Positions 20,223-29,004 are shown, numbered from the stretch's first letter. The stretch is 57,092 nt of DNA from Burkholderia sp. TSV86 (GCF_001522865.1 NZ_LOWB01000036.1:1-57092), one strand, 5' to 3'. Notes: generated by a model from the sequence alone, not told the origin. Made by a program: numbers and translations.

Positions 20223-20434
20223 GGCCAGAGTTAGTGCTTCAGCACTTACTCTGGCCCCATGCCGAGGTTGGTTGGAGTCGGCGCTTCAGCGCTTACTCCA
20301 ACCCCACGGCGGTCGGCCAGAATCAGCACTTCAGCACTTACTCTGGCCCCATGCCGAGGTTGGTTGGAGTCGGCGCTTCAGCGCTTACTCCAACCCCACG
20401 GCGGTCGGCCAGAGTTAGTGCTTCAGCACTTACT
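20223..20434. repeat. 92-bp tandem repeats made of two alternating hairpins, in the dctA leader
   Basis: A unit starting GGCCAGA recurs at 20223, 20315 and 20407, exactly 92 bp apart; the third copy is partial. Each unit holds hairpin A (GGCCAGAGTTAGTGCT... to ...AGCACTTACTCTGGCC, 15 of 16 pairs in copy 1) and hairpin B (GGTTGGAGTCGGCGCT to AGCGCTTACTCCAACC, 14 of 16). The two hairpins share the core GAGT..G.GCTTCAGC.CTTACTC. Copy 2 has four changes in the left arm of hairpin A. The array lies between the sigma-54 element (20493-20508) and the dctA start, so it should be transcribed. Confidence 0.9.
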
Positions 20435-20492
20435 CCTACCCATTCAAAGTTACTGTATTTATCGGGCCAAGAGCGGCCGTGACGACATTTAG

Positions 20493-20508
20493 AGCAAGGT
20501 CGATGCCA
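20493..20508 (-). promoter_or_regulatory. Sigma-54 promoter of dctA
   Basis: Minus strand TGGCATCGACCTTGCT: GG and GC are 10 bases apart, matching TGGCAY-N5-TTGCW. Predicted start of transcription is near 20481, giving a leader of about 425 bases that contains the hairpin array. It pairs functionally with the sigma-54 activator encoded downstream. Confidence 0.8.
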
Positions 20509-20539
20509 GCTTGAAATTCAGCGCCGGCCTGTTGATTTA

Positions 20540-20617
20540 TCCGGATTTTCCGGACCTTTCCCCCACCCGCGTTCCGATTTTCCGGAAAACCGGAATCCAT
20601 CGATCCGGATTACCGGA
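20540..20617. promoter_or_regulatory. Three TCCGG-N4/5-CCGGA inverted repeats (putative DctD sites)
   Basis: Site 1 is TCCGGATTTTCCGGA (20540-20554), site 2 TCCGGAAAACCGGA (20581-20594) and site 3 TCCGGATTACCGGA (20604-20617). Centres are about 40 and 23 bp apart, near 4 and 2 helical turns. They lie 32-110 bp upstream of the sigma-54 element, where enhancer-binding activators dock. Assignment to DctD is inference. The remaining bases to 20764 show nothing else. Confidence 0.65.
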
Positions 20618-20764
20618 CGATCGCACGATATTGTCTGATTTTTCGGCGCGCGGAAACCGCCGTCGCGCGCCCTCGGCCGCCGGCCGCCCATCCCGGAGCC
20701 AACCGCCGGGCACATTCGCGATCTCTACGCCCGGCACCGGCGGCACTCGCGCATCGCCCGCGCG

Positions 20765-21904
20765 TCACGCATTCGACAATGCGATATAGCGCGCGAGATG
20801 ATGATCCTCGTCTCCGAGCTGATGGTCGATCATCACGAGCCGCTTCGCATAATGCGACAGCGGCAGTTCCCACGTCATCCCGATTCCGCCGTGCAACTGG
20901 ATGCTCTCTTGCGCGACCAGCGCGCCGATCCGGCCGACGCTGTACTTCGCGGCGGCAAGCGCGCGCTCGCGCGCGGCACGCGGTGCATCGAGCCGCGCGG
21001 CCGCGTTGATCACCGCCGAGCGCGCCTGCTCGATCTCGATCAGCAGATCGGCCATCCGGTGCTGCAACGCCTGGAAGCTGCCGATCGGCACGCCGAATTG
21101 CTTGCGCGTGCGCAGATAATCGAGCGTATGCTCCTTGGCAGCGTCCATCGCGCCGAGCGCCTCCGCCGCGAGCGCGAGTAGACCGTAGCCGATCGTGCGC
21201 TCGAGCAGTTCGCCCGCATCGGGCACGCCGGCTGGCGCGCCGAGCAACGCGTCGCTGCCGAGCGCCACGCGCTCGAAGCGCAAATCGGCCGCCCGGCCGC
21301 CGTCGATCTTCCGATAGCCGCGCACCGACAGGCCCGGCGCCGTCTTCGGCACGACGAACAGCGCGAGGCCCGCCGGATCGTCGTCGGCGCCCGCCACGCG
21401 CGCGCTGACGACATAGAACGTCGCGTGTTCGCCGCAATCGACGACGGCCTTCTCGCCGTCGAGCACCCACGCGCGGCCATCGTGCACGGCGCGGGTGCGC
21501 ACCGTGTGCAGTTCATAGTGCGTACCCGGCTCCGCATGCGCGAACGCGCCGATCGCGCGCCCGTCGATCAGCGCGTCGAGCAGCGGGCGGTGCACGGTGC
21601 CGCCAGCCTCGGCAAGCGCGCGCCCGGCCATCAGCGCGCCCGCGAACGGCTCGACGACGAGCCCGCGCCCAAGACACTCGAACACGAGCGCGATATCGAA
21701 GCCCGCGCCGCCAAAGCCGCCGCAGTCTTGCGTAAAAAGCGCGCCGATCGCGCCCAGCTCGGCGAAGCGCCGCCACATCTCGTCGCTGTAGCCCATATCC
21801 GACAGCGCGATCCTGTCGCGCACGGCAAACGGATACTGCTCGGCGACGAAGCGCTGCAGGCTGTCCGCCAGCATCCGGCGCTCGTCGGTATGTCGAAAGT
21901 CCAT
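20765..21904 (-). CDS. Acyl-CoA dehydrogenase, small-subunit (PimD-like)
   Basis: A 379-residue flavin-dependent acyl-CoA dehydrogenase. MDFRHTDERRMLADSLQRFV begins the N-terminal helical domain, the beta domain follows, and the C-terminal helices include RTRKQFGVPIGSFQALQHRM and QLHGGIGMTWELPLSHYAKR. Overall form resembles the PimD-type small partner of a paired dehydrogenase (pimeloyl-CoA degradation in Rhodopseudomonas). AAGGAG sits upstream of the ATG, and it starts 17 bases after the stop of the large-subunit gene, so the two are coupled. The substrate (pimeloyl-CoA or another dicarboxylyl/branched acyl-CoA) is inference. Confidence 0.85.
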   Translation of the reverse strand: MDFRHTDERRMLADSLQRFVAEQYPFAVRDRIALSDMGYSDEMWRRFAELGAIGALFTQDCGGFGGAGFDIALVFECLGRGLVVEPFAGALMAGRALAEAGGTVHRPLLDALIDGRAIGAFAHAEPGTHYELHTVRTRAVHDGRAWVLDGEKAVVDCGEHATFYVVSARVAGADDDPAGLALFVVPKTAPGLSVRGYRKIDGGRAADLRFERVALGSDALLGAPAGVPDAGELLERTIGYGLLALAAEALGAMDAAKEHTLDYLRTRKQFGVPIGSFQALQHRMADLLIEIEQARSAVINAAARLDAPRAARERALAAAKYSVGRIGALVAQESIQLHGGIGMTWELPLSHYAKRLVMIDHQLGDEDHHLARYIALSNA

Positions 21905-21921
21905 GTGTGTGCGCTCCTTCG

Positions 21922-23121
21922 TCACAATCCGAGCATCGTCTTCGCGACAATGTTCTTCTGAATTTCGTTCGAGCCGCCGAAAATCGACAGCTTGCGATTG
22001 TTGAAGTACTGCATCGCCGCGCTCGCGGCTTCGGGCAGGCCGCCCGGCGCGTGGCCGCCGTGGCCGCCCTCGAGCGCCTCGTCGACGAACGGCTGCGCGT
22101 GAGGCCCCATCGCACGCCGCATCAGCGACGTGATTTCCTGGCGGATCTGCGTGCCGAGTATCTTCAGCATCGAACTCTCGGCCCCCGGCACGCCGCCGCC
22201 CGCCACCGACGCGAGCACGCGCAGGTTGGTCGTCTTCATGTTCTCGAGGTCGATTTCGACACGCGCGAGCCGCGCGGCGAAGAGCGGGTCGTCGGCGAGC
22301 GGCCTGCCGTTCTTCACGACTTTCGCCGCGACCGCGCGCAGCCTCTCGAGCGCCGCGACCGAAAAGCCGACGCCCGCGATATTGGTGCGCTCGTAGGTCA
22401 GCAGATACTTCGCATAGGTCCAGCCCTGGTTCTCCTCGCCGACGAGGTTGTCGAGCGGCACGCGCACGTCGGTGAAGAACACTTCGTTGACTTCGTGCTC
22501 GCCGTCGAGCGTGACGATCGGGCGCACCTCGACGCCGGGCGAATTCATGTCGACGAGCAGGAAACTGATGCCTTCCTGCTTGCGCGCGCCGCTTGCGGTG
22601 CGCACGAGGCAGAAGATCATGTTCGCGTAGTGGCCGAGTGTGGTCCAGGTCTTCTGGCCGTTGACGACGTAATGGCCGCCGTCGCGCACCGCGCGCGTTT
22701 GCACCGACGCGAGATCGGAGCCCGCGCCCGGCTCCGAGTAGCCCTGGCACCACCAGTCAGTGCCGTCGAGGATGCGCGGCAGCCAGTAGCGCTTCTGCGC
22801 ATCGCTGCCGTACTTGATCAGCACCGGGCCGAGCATGTTCACGCCGAACGGCACGATCCGCGGCGCGCCGGCGAGCGCGCATTCGTTGTCGAACAGAAAC
22901 TTCTGCGCGACGCTCCAGCCGGGGCCGCCCCACTCGCGCGGCCAATGGCTCGCGAGCCAGCCCTGCTCGTTGAGGATCGCATGCCATTCGCGCATGTCGT
23001 CGCGCGTCAAGCGCAGGCCGCCCTTGACCTTGCTCGATAGGCGCTGCGGCAATTTGTCGGCGAGAAAACGCTGTACGCCGGCGCGAAACGCTTCCTCTTC
23101 TGCGGTGAAGTTCAGATCCAT
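21922..23121 (-). CDS. Acyl-CoA dehydrogenase, large-subunit (PimC-like)
   Basis: A 399-residue acyl-CoA dehydrogenase. MDLNFTAEEEAFRAGVQRFL, then HWPREWGGPGWSVAQKFLF, CQGYSEPGAGSDLASVQTRA (flavin/substrate loop) and the C-terminal IFGGSNEIQKNIVAKTMLG are all present. The N-terminus and the GW...HWP..WGG pattern resemble PimC-type large subunits. An Ala/Gly-rich insert (EALEGGHGGHAPGGLPEAAS) lies near the C-terminal helices. It sits 90 bases after the fused hydratase/dehydrogenase gene and immediately before its small partner. No acyl-CoA ligase or thiolase is nearby, so the route is incomplete at this locus. Confidence 0.87.
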   Translation of the reverse strand: MDLNFTAEEEAFRAGVQRFLADKLPQRLSSKVKGGLRLTRDDMREWHAILNEQGWLASHWPREWGGPGWSVAQKFLFDNECALAGAPRIVPFGVNMLGPVLIKYGSDAQKRYWLPRILDGTDWWCQGYSEPGAGSDLASVQTRAVRDGGHYVVNGQKTWTTLGHYANMIFCLVRTASGARKQEGISFLLVDMNSPGVEVRPIVTLDGEHEVNEVFFTDVRVPLDNLVGEENQGWTYAKYLLTYERTNIAGVGFSVAALERLRAVAAKVVKNGRPLADDPLFAARLARVEIDLENMKTTNLRVLASVAGGGVPGAESSMLKILGTQIRQEITSLMRRAMGPHAQPFVDEALEGGHGGHAPGGLPEAASAAMQYFNNRKLSIFGGSNEIQKNIVAKTMLGL

Positions 23122-23211
23122 CTGGCGTGCCTCGAATGCGTGGTGAATTGCACAAGGAAACGCCCGGTTCCGCCGGGGAGCGCGCCACCGCTCGGCGACG
23201 AAGCCGGGGCG

Positions 23212-25338
23212 TCAGTCGATACGGTTCAGGCTCGCGAAATTCTCGCCGCGCTCGACCAGCTCGACGAGCAACGGCGACGGCTGCCAGAAGAACGGATCGT
23301 CCCGCGCGAACGCGCGGATGTCGGCAAGCACGTTGGCCAAGCCCACGGTGTCCGCGTAATGCATCGGGCCGCCTCGGTAGCGCGGAAAGCCGTAGCCGTG
23401 CACGAACACCGTGTCGACGTCGAGCGGGCGCAGCGCGATACGCTCGCGCACAACGTTCGCGCCTTCGTTGATCATCGCGGCCAGATAGCGGCGCACGATC
23501 TCGTCGTCGGTGAACACGCGCGGCACGACGCCCTTGCGCGCGCGCTCGGCGTCGATGATCTCCTCCACCTGCGGATCGGGCACGCCGGTGCGCGCGCCGT
23601 CCGGATACAGATAGAAGCCGCGCCCGGTCTTCTGGCCGAACCAGCCGCGCTCGCACAGGCGGTCGGCAATCTCGACATAGCGCAGCCGCGGATCGCGCGT
23701 CGGCGCGCGGCGCTTGCGCGCCGCCCAGCCGATGTCGCCGCCCGCGAGATCGACGACCTGGTACGGCCCCATCGGAAAGCCGAACGCGCGGATCGCCTGG
23801 TCGATCTGATACGGCGATGCGCCATCCTCCATCATGTGATCGGCGGCCATCCGGTAGACGGCGAGCACGCGGTTGCCGATGAAGCCGTCGCACACGCCCG
23901 CGCGCACCGGCGTCTTGCGCAGTTTCCTCGCAAGCTCGAACGCGGTCGCGACGACGTCCGCGCCCGCCTTCGCCGGCACCACCACTTCGAGCAGCTTCAT
24001 GATGTGCGCGAGCGAGAAGAAGTGCAGCCCGATCACGTCGGATGCGCGCTCGATGCTCGCGGCGAGCGCGTCGATGTCCAGATACGACGTGTTGGTCGCG
24101 AGCACCGCGCCGGGCTTGCACGCGCGCGCGAGCGCGGCGAACACGGCCTGCTTCACCGCCATGTCCTCGAATACCGCCTCGATCACGACGTCGGCTTGCG
24201 CGAGCGCGTCGTATGACGTGCTGCCTTCCAAACGCGCGAGCCGCGCGGCTTGATCGCCGGCCGTCATCCGCCCCTTCGCGACGAGGCCCGCATACACCTT
24301 TTCGACATGCGCGCGGCCGCGCGCGAGCGAGGCGTCGTCGCGCTCGACCATCGTCACCGGCAAACCCGCGTCGAGCGCGGCCAACGCGATCCCGGCGCCC
24401 ATCGTGCCGCCGCCGACCACGCCGATCCGCTCGAGCGGGCGCGGCGCGCTGCGGCGCGCCTCGGGCGACTTCGCCGCCTCGCGCTCGGCGAAGAACGCAT
24501 GCACGAGCCCGGCGCACTGCGGACTCGCGACGCACTCGGCAAAGTACGCGCGCTCGGTGCGCAGCCCCTCGTCGAACGGCTGCGTCAGCGCGGCGGCGAC
24601 CGCGTCGACGATCTTGCCCGGCGACAGCAGCCCGCGCGTTTTTTTCGCGACATCGGCACGCGCCGCGTCGAGCGCCGCCTGTGCCGCCACGCGGTCCGCG
24701 AGCCCCTGCGCGTCGCGCGTGCGGCGCACCGGCGCGCCGGCCGCGAGCAGTTCGTGAACATATGCGAGACCTTCGGCGAGCGTGTCGTCGCTCTGCGCGA
24801 CGCGATCGACGAGCCCGAGCGCGAGCGCCTCGCCCGCCGCAACATGCCGGCCGCTGAGCATCAGATCGAGCGCGGCCCGCGCGCCGATCAGGCGCGGCGT
24901 GCGCTGCGTGCCGCCCGCGCCGGGCAAGAGGCCAAGCTGCACTTCCGGCAGGCCGAGCTTCGCGCCCGGCGTGGCGATCCGGTAATGCGCGGCGAGCGCG
25001 ATTTCGAGCCCGCCGCCGAGCACCGCGCCATGCAGCGCGACGACAACCGGCTTGCCGCTTGCGTCGATCCGATTGCACACGTCCGGCAGCAACGGCGGCA
25101 CGGGCGGCTTGCCGAACTCGCGAATGTCGGCGCCCGCGATGAAGTTGGGCCCCGCGCCCACGATCAGCACGGCCGCGACCGCGGCGTCGGCCGCCGCGGC
25201 GTCGAGCGCGTGCGCGAGACCACGCCGCACGGAGGCGGACAGCGCGTTGACGGGCGGATGATCGATCGTGACGACGAGCACCTTGTCGCGCCGCTCGTGC
25301 GTGACCGTATCGGTTTCATCGGCTGATGGGTGGGTCAT
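23212..25338 (-). CDS. Fused enoyl-CoA hydratase/3-hydroxyacyl-CoA dehydrogenase
   Basis: A 708-residue bifunctional beta-oxidation enzyme of the FadB/FadJ/PimF type. The N-terminal crotonase domain (about 20-200) has FIAGADIREFG and LPEVQLGLLPGAGGTQR, with the catalytic-region Glu of LPEVQ. The dehydrogenase domain begins with the NAD loop GVVGGGTMGAGIALAAL, followed by the catalytic block VIGLHFFSLAHIMKLLEVV, in which Leu replaces the usual Pro after Ser. The C-terminal helical domains (VCDGFIGNRVL, ...YGFPRYRGGPMHYAD) are complete. The ATG at 25338 has GGAGA upstream. First gene of the three-gene operon, divergent from a LysR regulator. Confidence 0.92.
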   Translation of the reverse strand: MTHPSADETDTVTHERRDKVLVVTIDHPPVNALSASVRRGLAHALDAAAADAAVAAVLIVGAGPNFIAGADIREFGKPPVPPLLPDVCNRIDASGKPVVVALHGAVLGGGLEIALAAHYRIATPGAKLGLPEVQLGLLPGAGGTQRTPRLIGARAALDLMLSGRHVAAGEALALGLVDRVAQSDDTLAEGLAYVHELLAAGAPVRRTRDAQGLADRVAAQAALDAARADVAKKTRGLLSPGKIVDAVAAALTQPFDEGLRTERAYFAECVASPQCAGLVHAFFAEREAAKSPEARRSAPRPLERIGVVGGGTMGAGIALAALDAGLPVTMVERDDASLARGRAHVEKVYAGLVAKGRMTAGDQAARLARLEGSTSYDALAQADVVIEAVFEDMAVKQAVFAALARACKPGAVLATNTSYLDIDALAASIERASDVIGLHFFSLAHIMKLLEVVVPAKAGADVVATAFELARKLRKTPVRAGVCDGFIGNRVLAVYRMAADHMMEDGASPYQIDQAIRAFGFPMGPYQVVDLAGGDIGWAARKRRAPTRDPRLRYVEIADRLCERGWFGQKTGRGFYLYPDGARTGVPDPQVEEIIDAERARKGVVPRVFTDDEIVRRYLAAMINEGANVVRERIALRPLDVDTVFVHGYGFPRYRGGPMHYADTVGLANVLADIRAFARDDPFFWQPSPLLVELVERGENFASLNRID

Positions 25339-25459
25339 GTTTGTCTCCGTGCTGAATGGGGCGCGCGCGGCGGCAACGATCGGGCACAACCGCGCGCGGG
25401 GTATGCCCCGATTCTCGATTGATCCAGATGGATTGACAATTCCCGCGTTCCTTTACAAC

Positions 25460-25478
25460 CTGTCAAAGAAAATTTGAC
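25460..25478. promoter_or_regulatory. LysR-type operator between the beta-oxidation operon and its regulator
   Basis: TGTCAAAGAAAATTTGACA is a perfect 7-5-7 inverted repeat with the T-N-A ends typical of LysR-type sites. It lies 28 bp before the regulator start and 122 bp before the divergent operon. A further half-like TTGACA occurs at about 25433-25438. Confidence 0.75.
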
Positions 25479-25505
25479 AAAGGCGGCTATGTTCTCCGTC
25501 CGAAA

Positions 25506-26408
25506 ATGGATCTGAACGCACTCACCCTGCTCGTGGACATCCTCGATGCAGGCAATCTCAGCAACGCGGCGCGGCGGCTCAAGATGAGCCGCGCGAACGT
25601 CAGCTATCGGCTCAACCAGCTCGAGAAATCGATCGGGCTGCAGCTTGTGCGGCGCACCACGCGGCGCATCGAGCCGACCGAGATCGGGCTCAAGCTCTAC
25701 GAGCACGGCCGCCGGATTCAGCACGAACTGTTCGCCGCGCGCGAGGCGGTGACCACGCTCGGGCAGGATCTGCAAGGCCGCGTCAGGCTGTCGGTGCCAA
25801 GCGGCTACGGGCAGCTCGTGATGTCCGCGTGGCTGATCGCATTCAAGCGGCGCTACCCCGGCATCGTGCTCGACGTGGTGTTCGAGAACCGGGTCGAGGA
25901 TCTGATGCGCGACGAAGTCGACATCGCGGTGCGCGTGATGTCCGAGCCGCCGCAAAACCTGGTCGCGCGCGACATGGGCGCGGTGCGTTACGTCGCATGT
26001 GCGTCGCCCGGCTTTGCCGCGGCGCACCCGATGCCGAGCGAACTCGGCCAGCTTTTCGGCGCCCCCGTCATCACGGCGGCAGTGATCGGCCGGCAATTGC
26101 GCGTCGCCGCCTACCTGGGCGACGAGCGGCACGAAGTCCTGCTCGAGCCGACGCTGATCTCCGAGAACTTCCTGTTCCTGCGTGACGCGATTCTCGCCGG
26201 GCTTGGCGTGGGCATCGTGCCGGATTACGTCGTCCACGACGACGTGCGGCGCGGCGCGCTCGTCACGGCGCTCGATGCGTACCGGCTCAGCATCTTCGGC
26301 ACGCACATGTATATGCTGTACATGCCGAACCGGCATCACACGCGCGCCATGTCGACGTTCATCGATTTCGTGCTCGATCACGCGCGCGGCGCGGGACGCG
26401 GCGAATAG
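25506..26408 (+). CDS. LysR family transcriptional regulator
   Basis: A 300-residue LysR-type regulator. The winged helix-turn-helix lies at 1-60 (LSNAARRLKMSRANVSYRLNQLEKSIGLQLVRRTTR). The effector domain from about 90 has the usual two alpha/beta lobes and PDYVVHDDVRRGALV near the C-terminus. Most likely it controls the divergent acyl-CoA dehydrogenase/hydratase operon, since a perfect LysR-type dyad lies between the two starts; the effector is unknown. The initiator ATG is at 25506, right behind GTCCGAAA, with no strong ribosome site. Confidence 0.9.
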   Translation: MDLNALTLLVDILDAGNLSNAARRLKMSRANVSYRLNQLEKSIGLQLVRRTTRRIEPTEIGLKLYEHGRRIQHELFAAREAVTTLGQDLQGRVRLSVPSGYGQLVMSAWLIAFKRRYPGIVLDVVFENRVEDLMRDEVDIAVRVMSEPPQNLVARDMGAVRYVACASPGFAAAHPMPSELGQLFGAPVITAAVIGRQLRVAAYLGDERHEVLLEPTLISENFLFLRDAILAGLGVGIVPDYVVHDDVRRGALVTALDAYRLSIFGTHMYMLYMPNRHHTRAMSTFIDFVLDHARGAGRGE

Positions 26409-26566
26409 CCGACAACGCGGGCGATGTCCAGCGGTTTCGAGCGACCGTGCACTCGGGGCTCGCGATATTGCCGAAGTAGTGGGTTGATAGTATTTTGGGC
26501 GACACAAGAAGCCGCTTGCCGACAAATGGCGATCCGCTTTCATTCTTACGGAACCAGAACGATCCT

Positions 26567-27805
26567 GTGAACGCTGCCCGCCCCCCCAGCCCCAAGCGTG
26601 CGGCCCGCACGCGCGGCGCGCCCGCGATACACCCGCCGAAGATCGAGCTGCGCGTGCTCGGCACACCGGTCACACTGCAGGAGCATATCCGCCGGCAGGC
26701 CGAGCAGGATCTCGGCATCAAGCTGCGCTTTGTCGTCGAAAGCGGCGTGGATGCGCAACGCGACGGCGCGATGCACCCGGAGCGCTACGAACTGTACGAT
26801 CAGTGGTTTCACAGCATCGATTGTCTGTGGCCCGCGCAGGCGCTGCAGCCGATCGACGTCACACGCATCGCGCGCTGGAAGGAAGTGAACGCGCTGCCGC
26901 GCACCGGCCGCATCGGCCCGCGCGCGGAGCTGAGCGGCGGCAGCGTGCCCGCGCAGCGCCTGTTCGTGCAGCCGGACGGCACGCTCGGCGGCACCGCCAC
27001 CGAGCGCATCAGCATGCTGCCGCTCACGCACAACGTCGACAGCTTCGCGTATCTCGACGATGCACTGCCCGCCCGGCTCGCCCGGACCCCCGAAAGCTGG
27101 GCGTGGCTGCTCGCGCCCGAGCTGGCCGGGCGCGTCGCGCTGCAAACGGACGCGTCGATCGGCGCGATCGATGCGGCGCTCGCGGTCGAGGCAAGCGGCC
27201 TGATGCAATTCGGCGATATCGGCAATCTGACCATCGAGGAAATCGACGCGCTAATCAGCACGCTGATCGAATTCAAGCGGCGCGGCCATTTCGCGGGCTT
27301 CTGGTCGACCTCGGCTGAAGCCGCGCAACTGATGATCTCGGGCAAGGTCGCGATTCAGAGCATCTGGGCGCCGGCAACGGTCCAGCTCGAGCGCGCGGGC
27401 GTGCGCTTTCAGCTCGCGCGTCCGCAGGAAGGCTATCGCGCGTGGTTCGGCGGGCTGTCGATCTCGCGCGCTGCGAGCGGCCGCGCGCTCGACGCCGCAT
27501 ACGCGTATCTGAACTGGTGGCTCGAAGGCTGGGCTGGCGCGACGATGGCGCGCCAGGGCTACTACATCTCGAATCCGGAACGCGCGCGCGCCTATCTGAG
27601 CGACGGCGAATGGTCGTATTGGTACGACGGCGCGCCCGCGACCGAAAAATTGTCATGCCCGACGGGCGAGCGCGCGATTTCGTCGGGGTCCGCACGTGCC
27701 GGCGGGAGCTACGTGTCGCGAATGAGCCGGATCGCGGTGTGGAATTCGGTAATGGACGAGCATAACTACCTGGTCCGCCGCTGGACCGAATTCATGCAAT
27801 CCTGA
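26567..27805 (+). CDS. Solute-binding-like protein without an export signal
   Basis: A 412-residue protein resembling the extracellular binding protein of ABC importers of the spermidine/putrescine type (beta strand KIELRVLGTPVTLQEHI, then NVDSFAYLDDAL, FKRRGHFAGFWSTSAEAAQL, ISKVAIQSIWAPATVQLE-like hinge). No signal peptide or lipobox precedes the fold. The start is uncertain: GTG at 26567 is used here, while a TTG at 26495 would add 24 residues, also not hydrophobic. A seven-C run (26581-26587) is in the early coding part. No permease or ATPase gene is adjacent. It is followed by a GntR-type regulator and a GGT homologue on the same strand, 22 bases before the regulator. Confidence 0.7.
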   Translation: MNAARPPSPKRAARTRGAPAIHPPKIELRVLGTPVTLQEHIRRQAEQDLGIKLRFVVESGVDAQRDGAMHPERYELYDQWFHSIDCLWPAQALQPIDVTRIARWKEVNALPRTGRIGPRAELSGGSVPAQRLFVQPDGTLGGTATERISMLPLTHNVDSFAYLDDALPARLARTPESWAWLLAPELAGRVALQTDASIGAIDAALAVEASGLMQFGDIGNLTIEEIDALISTLIEFKRRGHFAGFWSTSAEAAQLMISGKVAIQSIWAPATVQLERAGVRFQLARPQEGYRAWFGGLSISRAASGRALDAAYAYLNWWLEGWAGATMARQGYYISNPERARAYLSDGEWSYWYDGAPATEKLSCPTGERAISSGSARAGGSYVSRMSRIAVWNSVMDEHNYLVRRWTEFMQS

Positions 27806-27827
27806 TGGATTCGCTGTTGCGAAGACA

Positions 27828-28892
27828 ATGACAAAATCAGCCAAAGCGCGAAACCCTACCGCCCGGCCACGCAAGGCGGCCGCCGCCCATCCAGCCGCCA
27901 ACGGCGCAGAAGACGGCCGCGAGCGCTACCGGTCGATCCACGAGCGCCTGAAGCACGCGATCGCACACGGCCGGATCGAAGCTGGCCTGGTGCTACGCGA
28001 GAGCGCCGTCGCACGGCTGTTCGGCACGAGCCGCGCACCGGCGAAAAAGGCCCTGGACATGCTGCACGCGCAAGGCCTGCTGCACCGGTTCGACGGCCCC
28101 GGCTATCTGGTCGCGCGCCATGACGGCGCCGCCGTCGAGCCGGTGCATGCGGCGCTGTCCGCCGACGCGCTCGGCCTGGATGCGCACAACGGCGCGCATG
28201 GCGCGCTGACGGACAGCGAGCGGATCTACGACGCGCTCGAAGCATCGATCTCGCTCGCCATCGTGTTCGGCCATTTCCGGATCAACGAAAGCGATGCGGC
28301 CCGCGCGTTCGGCGTCAGCCGCGGCGCGGTGCGCGAAGCGCTCAACCGGCTGCGCGATCTCGGCCTCGTCGAACGATCGCAGTCGGCGCATTGGCTCTGC
28401 GGCCCGCTGACCGCGCGCGCGGTGCGGCACGATTACGAGCTGCGCATCCTGCTCGAGCCGGCCGCGCTGCTGGCGAGCGCGCCGGCGCTCGCGCGCGGCA
28501 CGCTCGCGGCCGCGCGCGACGACATCGCCCGGGCGATCGCCGCGCCGGAATCGTTCGACGCCGACGCCGCGCACCGGCTCGAAATCACGCTGCACGAGCG
28601 GCTCCTGAGCGATGCGCCGAATCGCAAGCTGCTGTCGCTCGTCAACCGCGCGCATCTGCCGCTGACAGTCAATCACGCGTTCTATGCGGCCTTTAATCTG
28701 CGCCCGGAGCAGGCCACGCTCGTCGAGCATCTGCGCGTGCTCGACCTGCTGCTTGCCGACCATCCAGAGGCCGCGTCCAACGCGCTCGCCGCGCATCTGC
28801 GCGCCGGGCAGGTGCGCACGCTGCAGCGGCTCAAATCGCTATCGGTGCTACCCGAACCGACGCTGCCGGGCTACCTGACCCGCATCGCATAA
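27828..28892 (+). CDS. GntR family regulator with two winged-helix domains and FCD-like domain
   Basis: A 354-residue regulator. The N-terminal ~25 residues are Lys/Arg/Ala-rich. The first GntR winged helix is at about 33-96 ([21 protein letters not shown] ... RESAVARLFGTSRAPAKKALD). A second follows at about 127-190 (SERIYDALEASISLAIV ... NESDAARAFGVSRGAVREAL). An all-helical ligand-binding domain of FCD type fills the rest (YELRILLEPAALLASAPALA, then LHERLLSDAPNRKLLSLVNR, HLRVLDLLLADHPEAASNAL). Ordinary FadR-subfamily members have one winged helix, so this is a duplicated DNA-binding module. It lies 22 bases after the binding-protein gene. Confidence 0.82.
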   Translation: MTKSAKARNPTARPRKAAAAHPAANGAEDGRERYRSIHERLKHAIAHGRIEAGLVLRESAVARLFGTSRAPAKKALDMLHAQGLLHRFDGPGYLVARHDGAAVEPVHAALSADALGLDAHNGAHGALTDSERIYDALEASISLAIVFGHFRINESDAARAFGVSRGAVREALNRLRDLGLVERSQSAHWLCGPLTARAVRHDYELRILLEPAALLASAPALARGTLAAARDDIARAIAAPESFDADAAHRLEITLHERLLSDAPNRKLLSLVNRAHLPLTVNHAFYAAFNLRPEQATLVEHLRVLDLLLADHPEAASNALAAHLRAGQVRTLQRLKSLSVLPEPTLPGYLTRIA

Positions 28893-29004
28893 TCCTTCGT
28901 CACCGCCACCGGATAAGCCATTCGCACCAACATGACCGTGATCGACCGGATTACCGTTGCGTGAACCACCGCCATTGCCTTCGCTTTTTGCCTGCCGCCC
29001 ATTC

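Noticed and set aside
26581..26587. C7 run as a phase-variable switch joining an upstream signal peptide
   Set aside because: The upstream frames hold no hydrophobic signal; the ATG at 26527 reaches a stop at once, so shifting the frame adds nothing.
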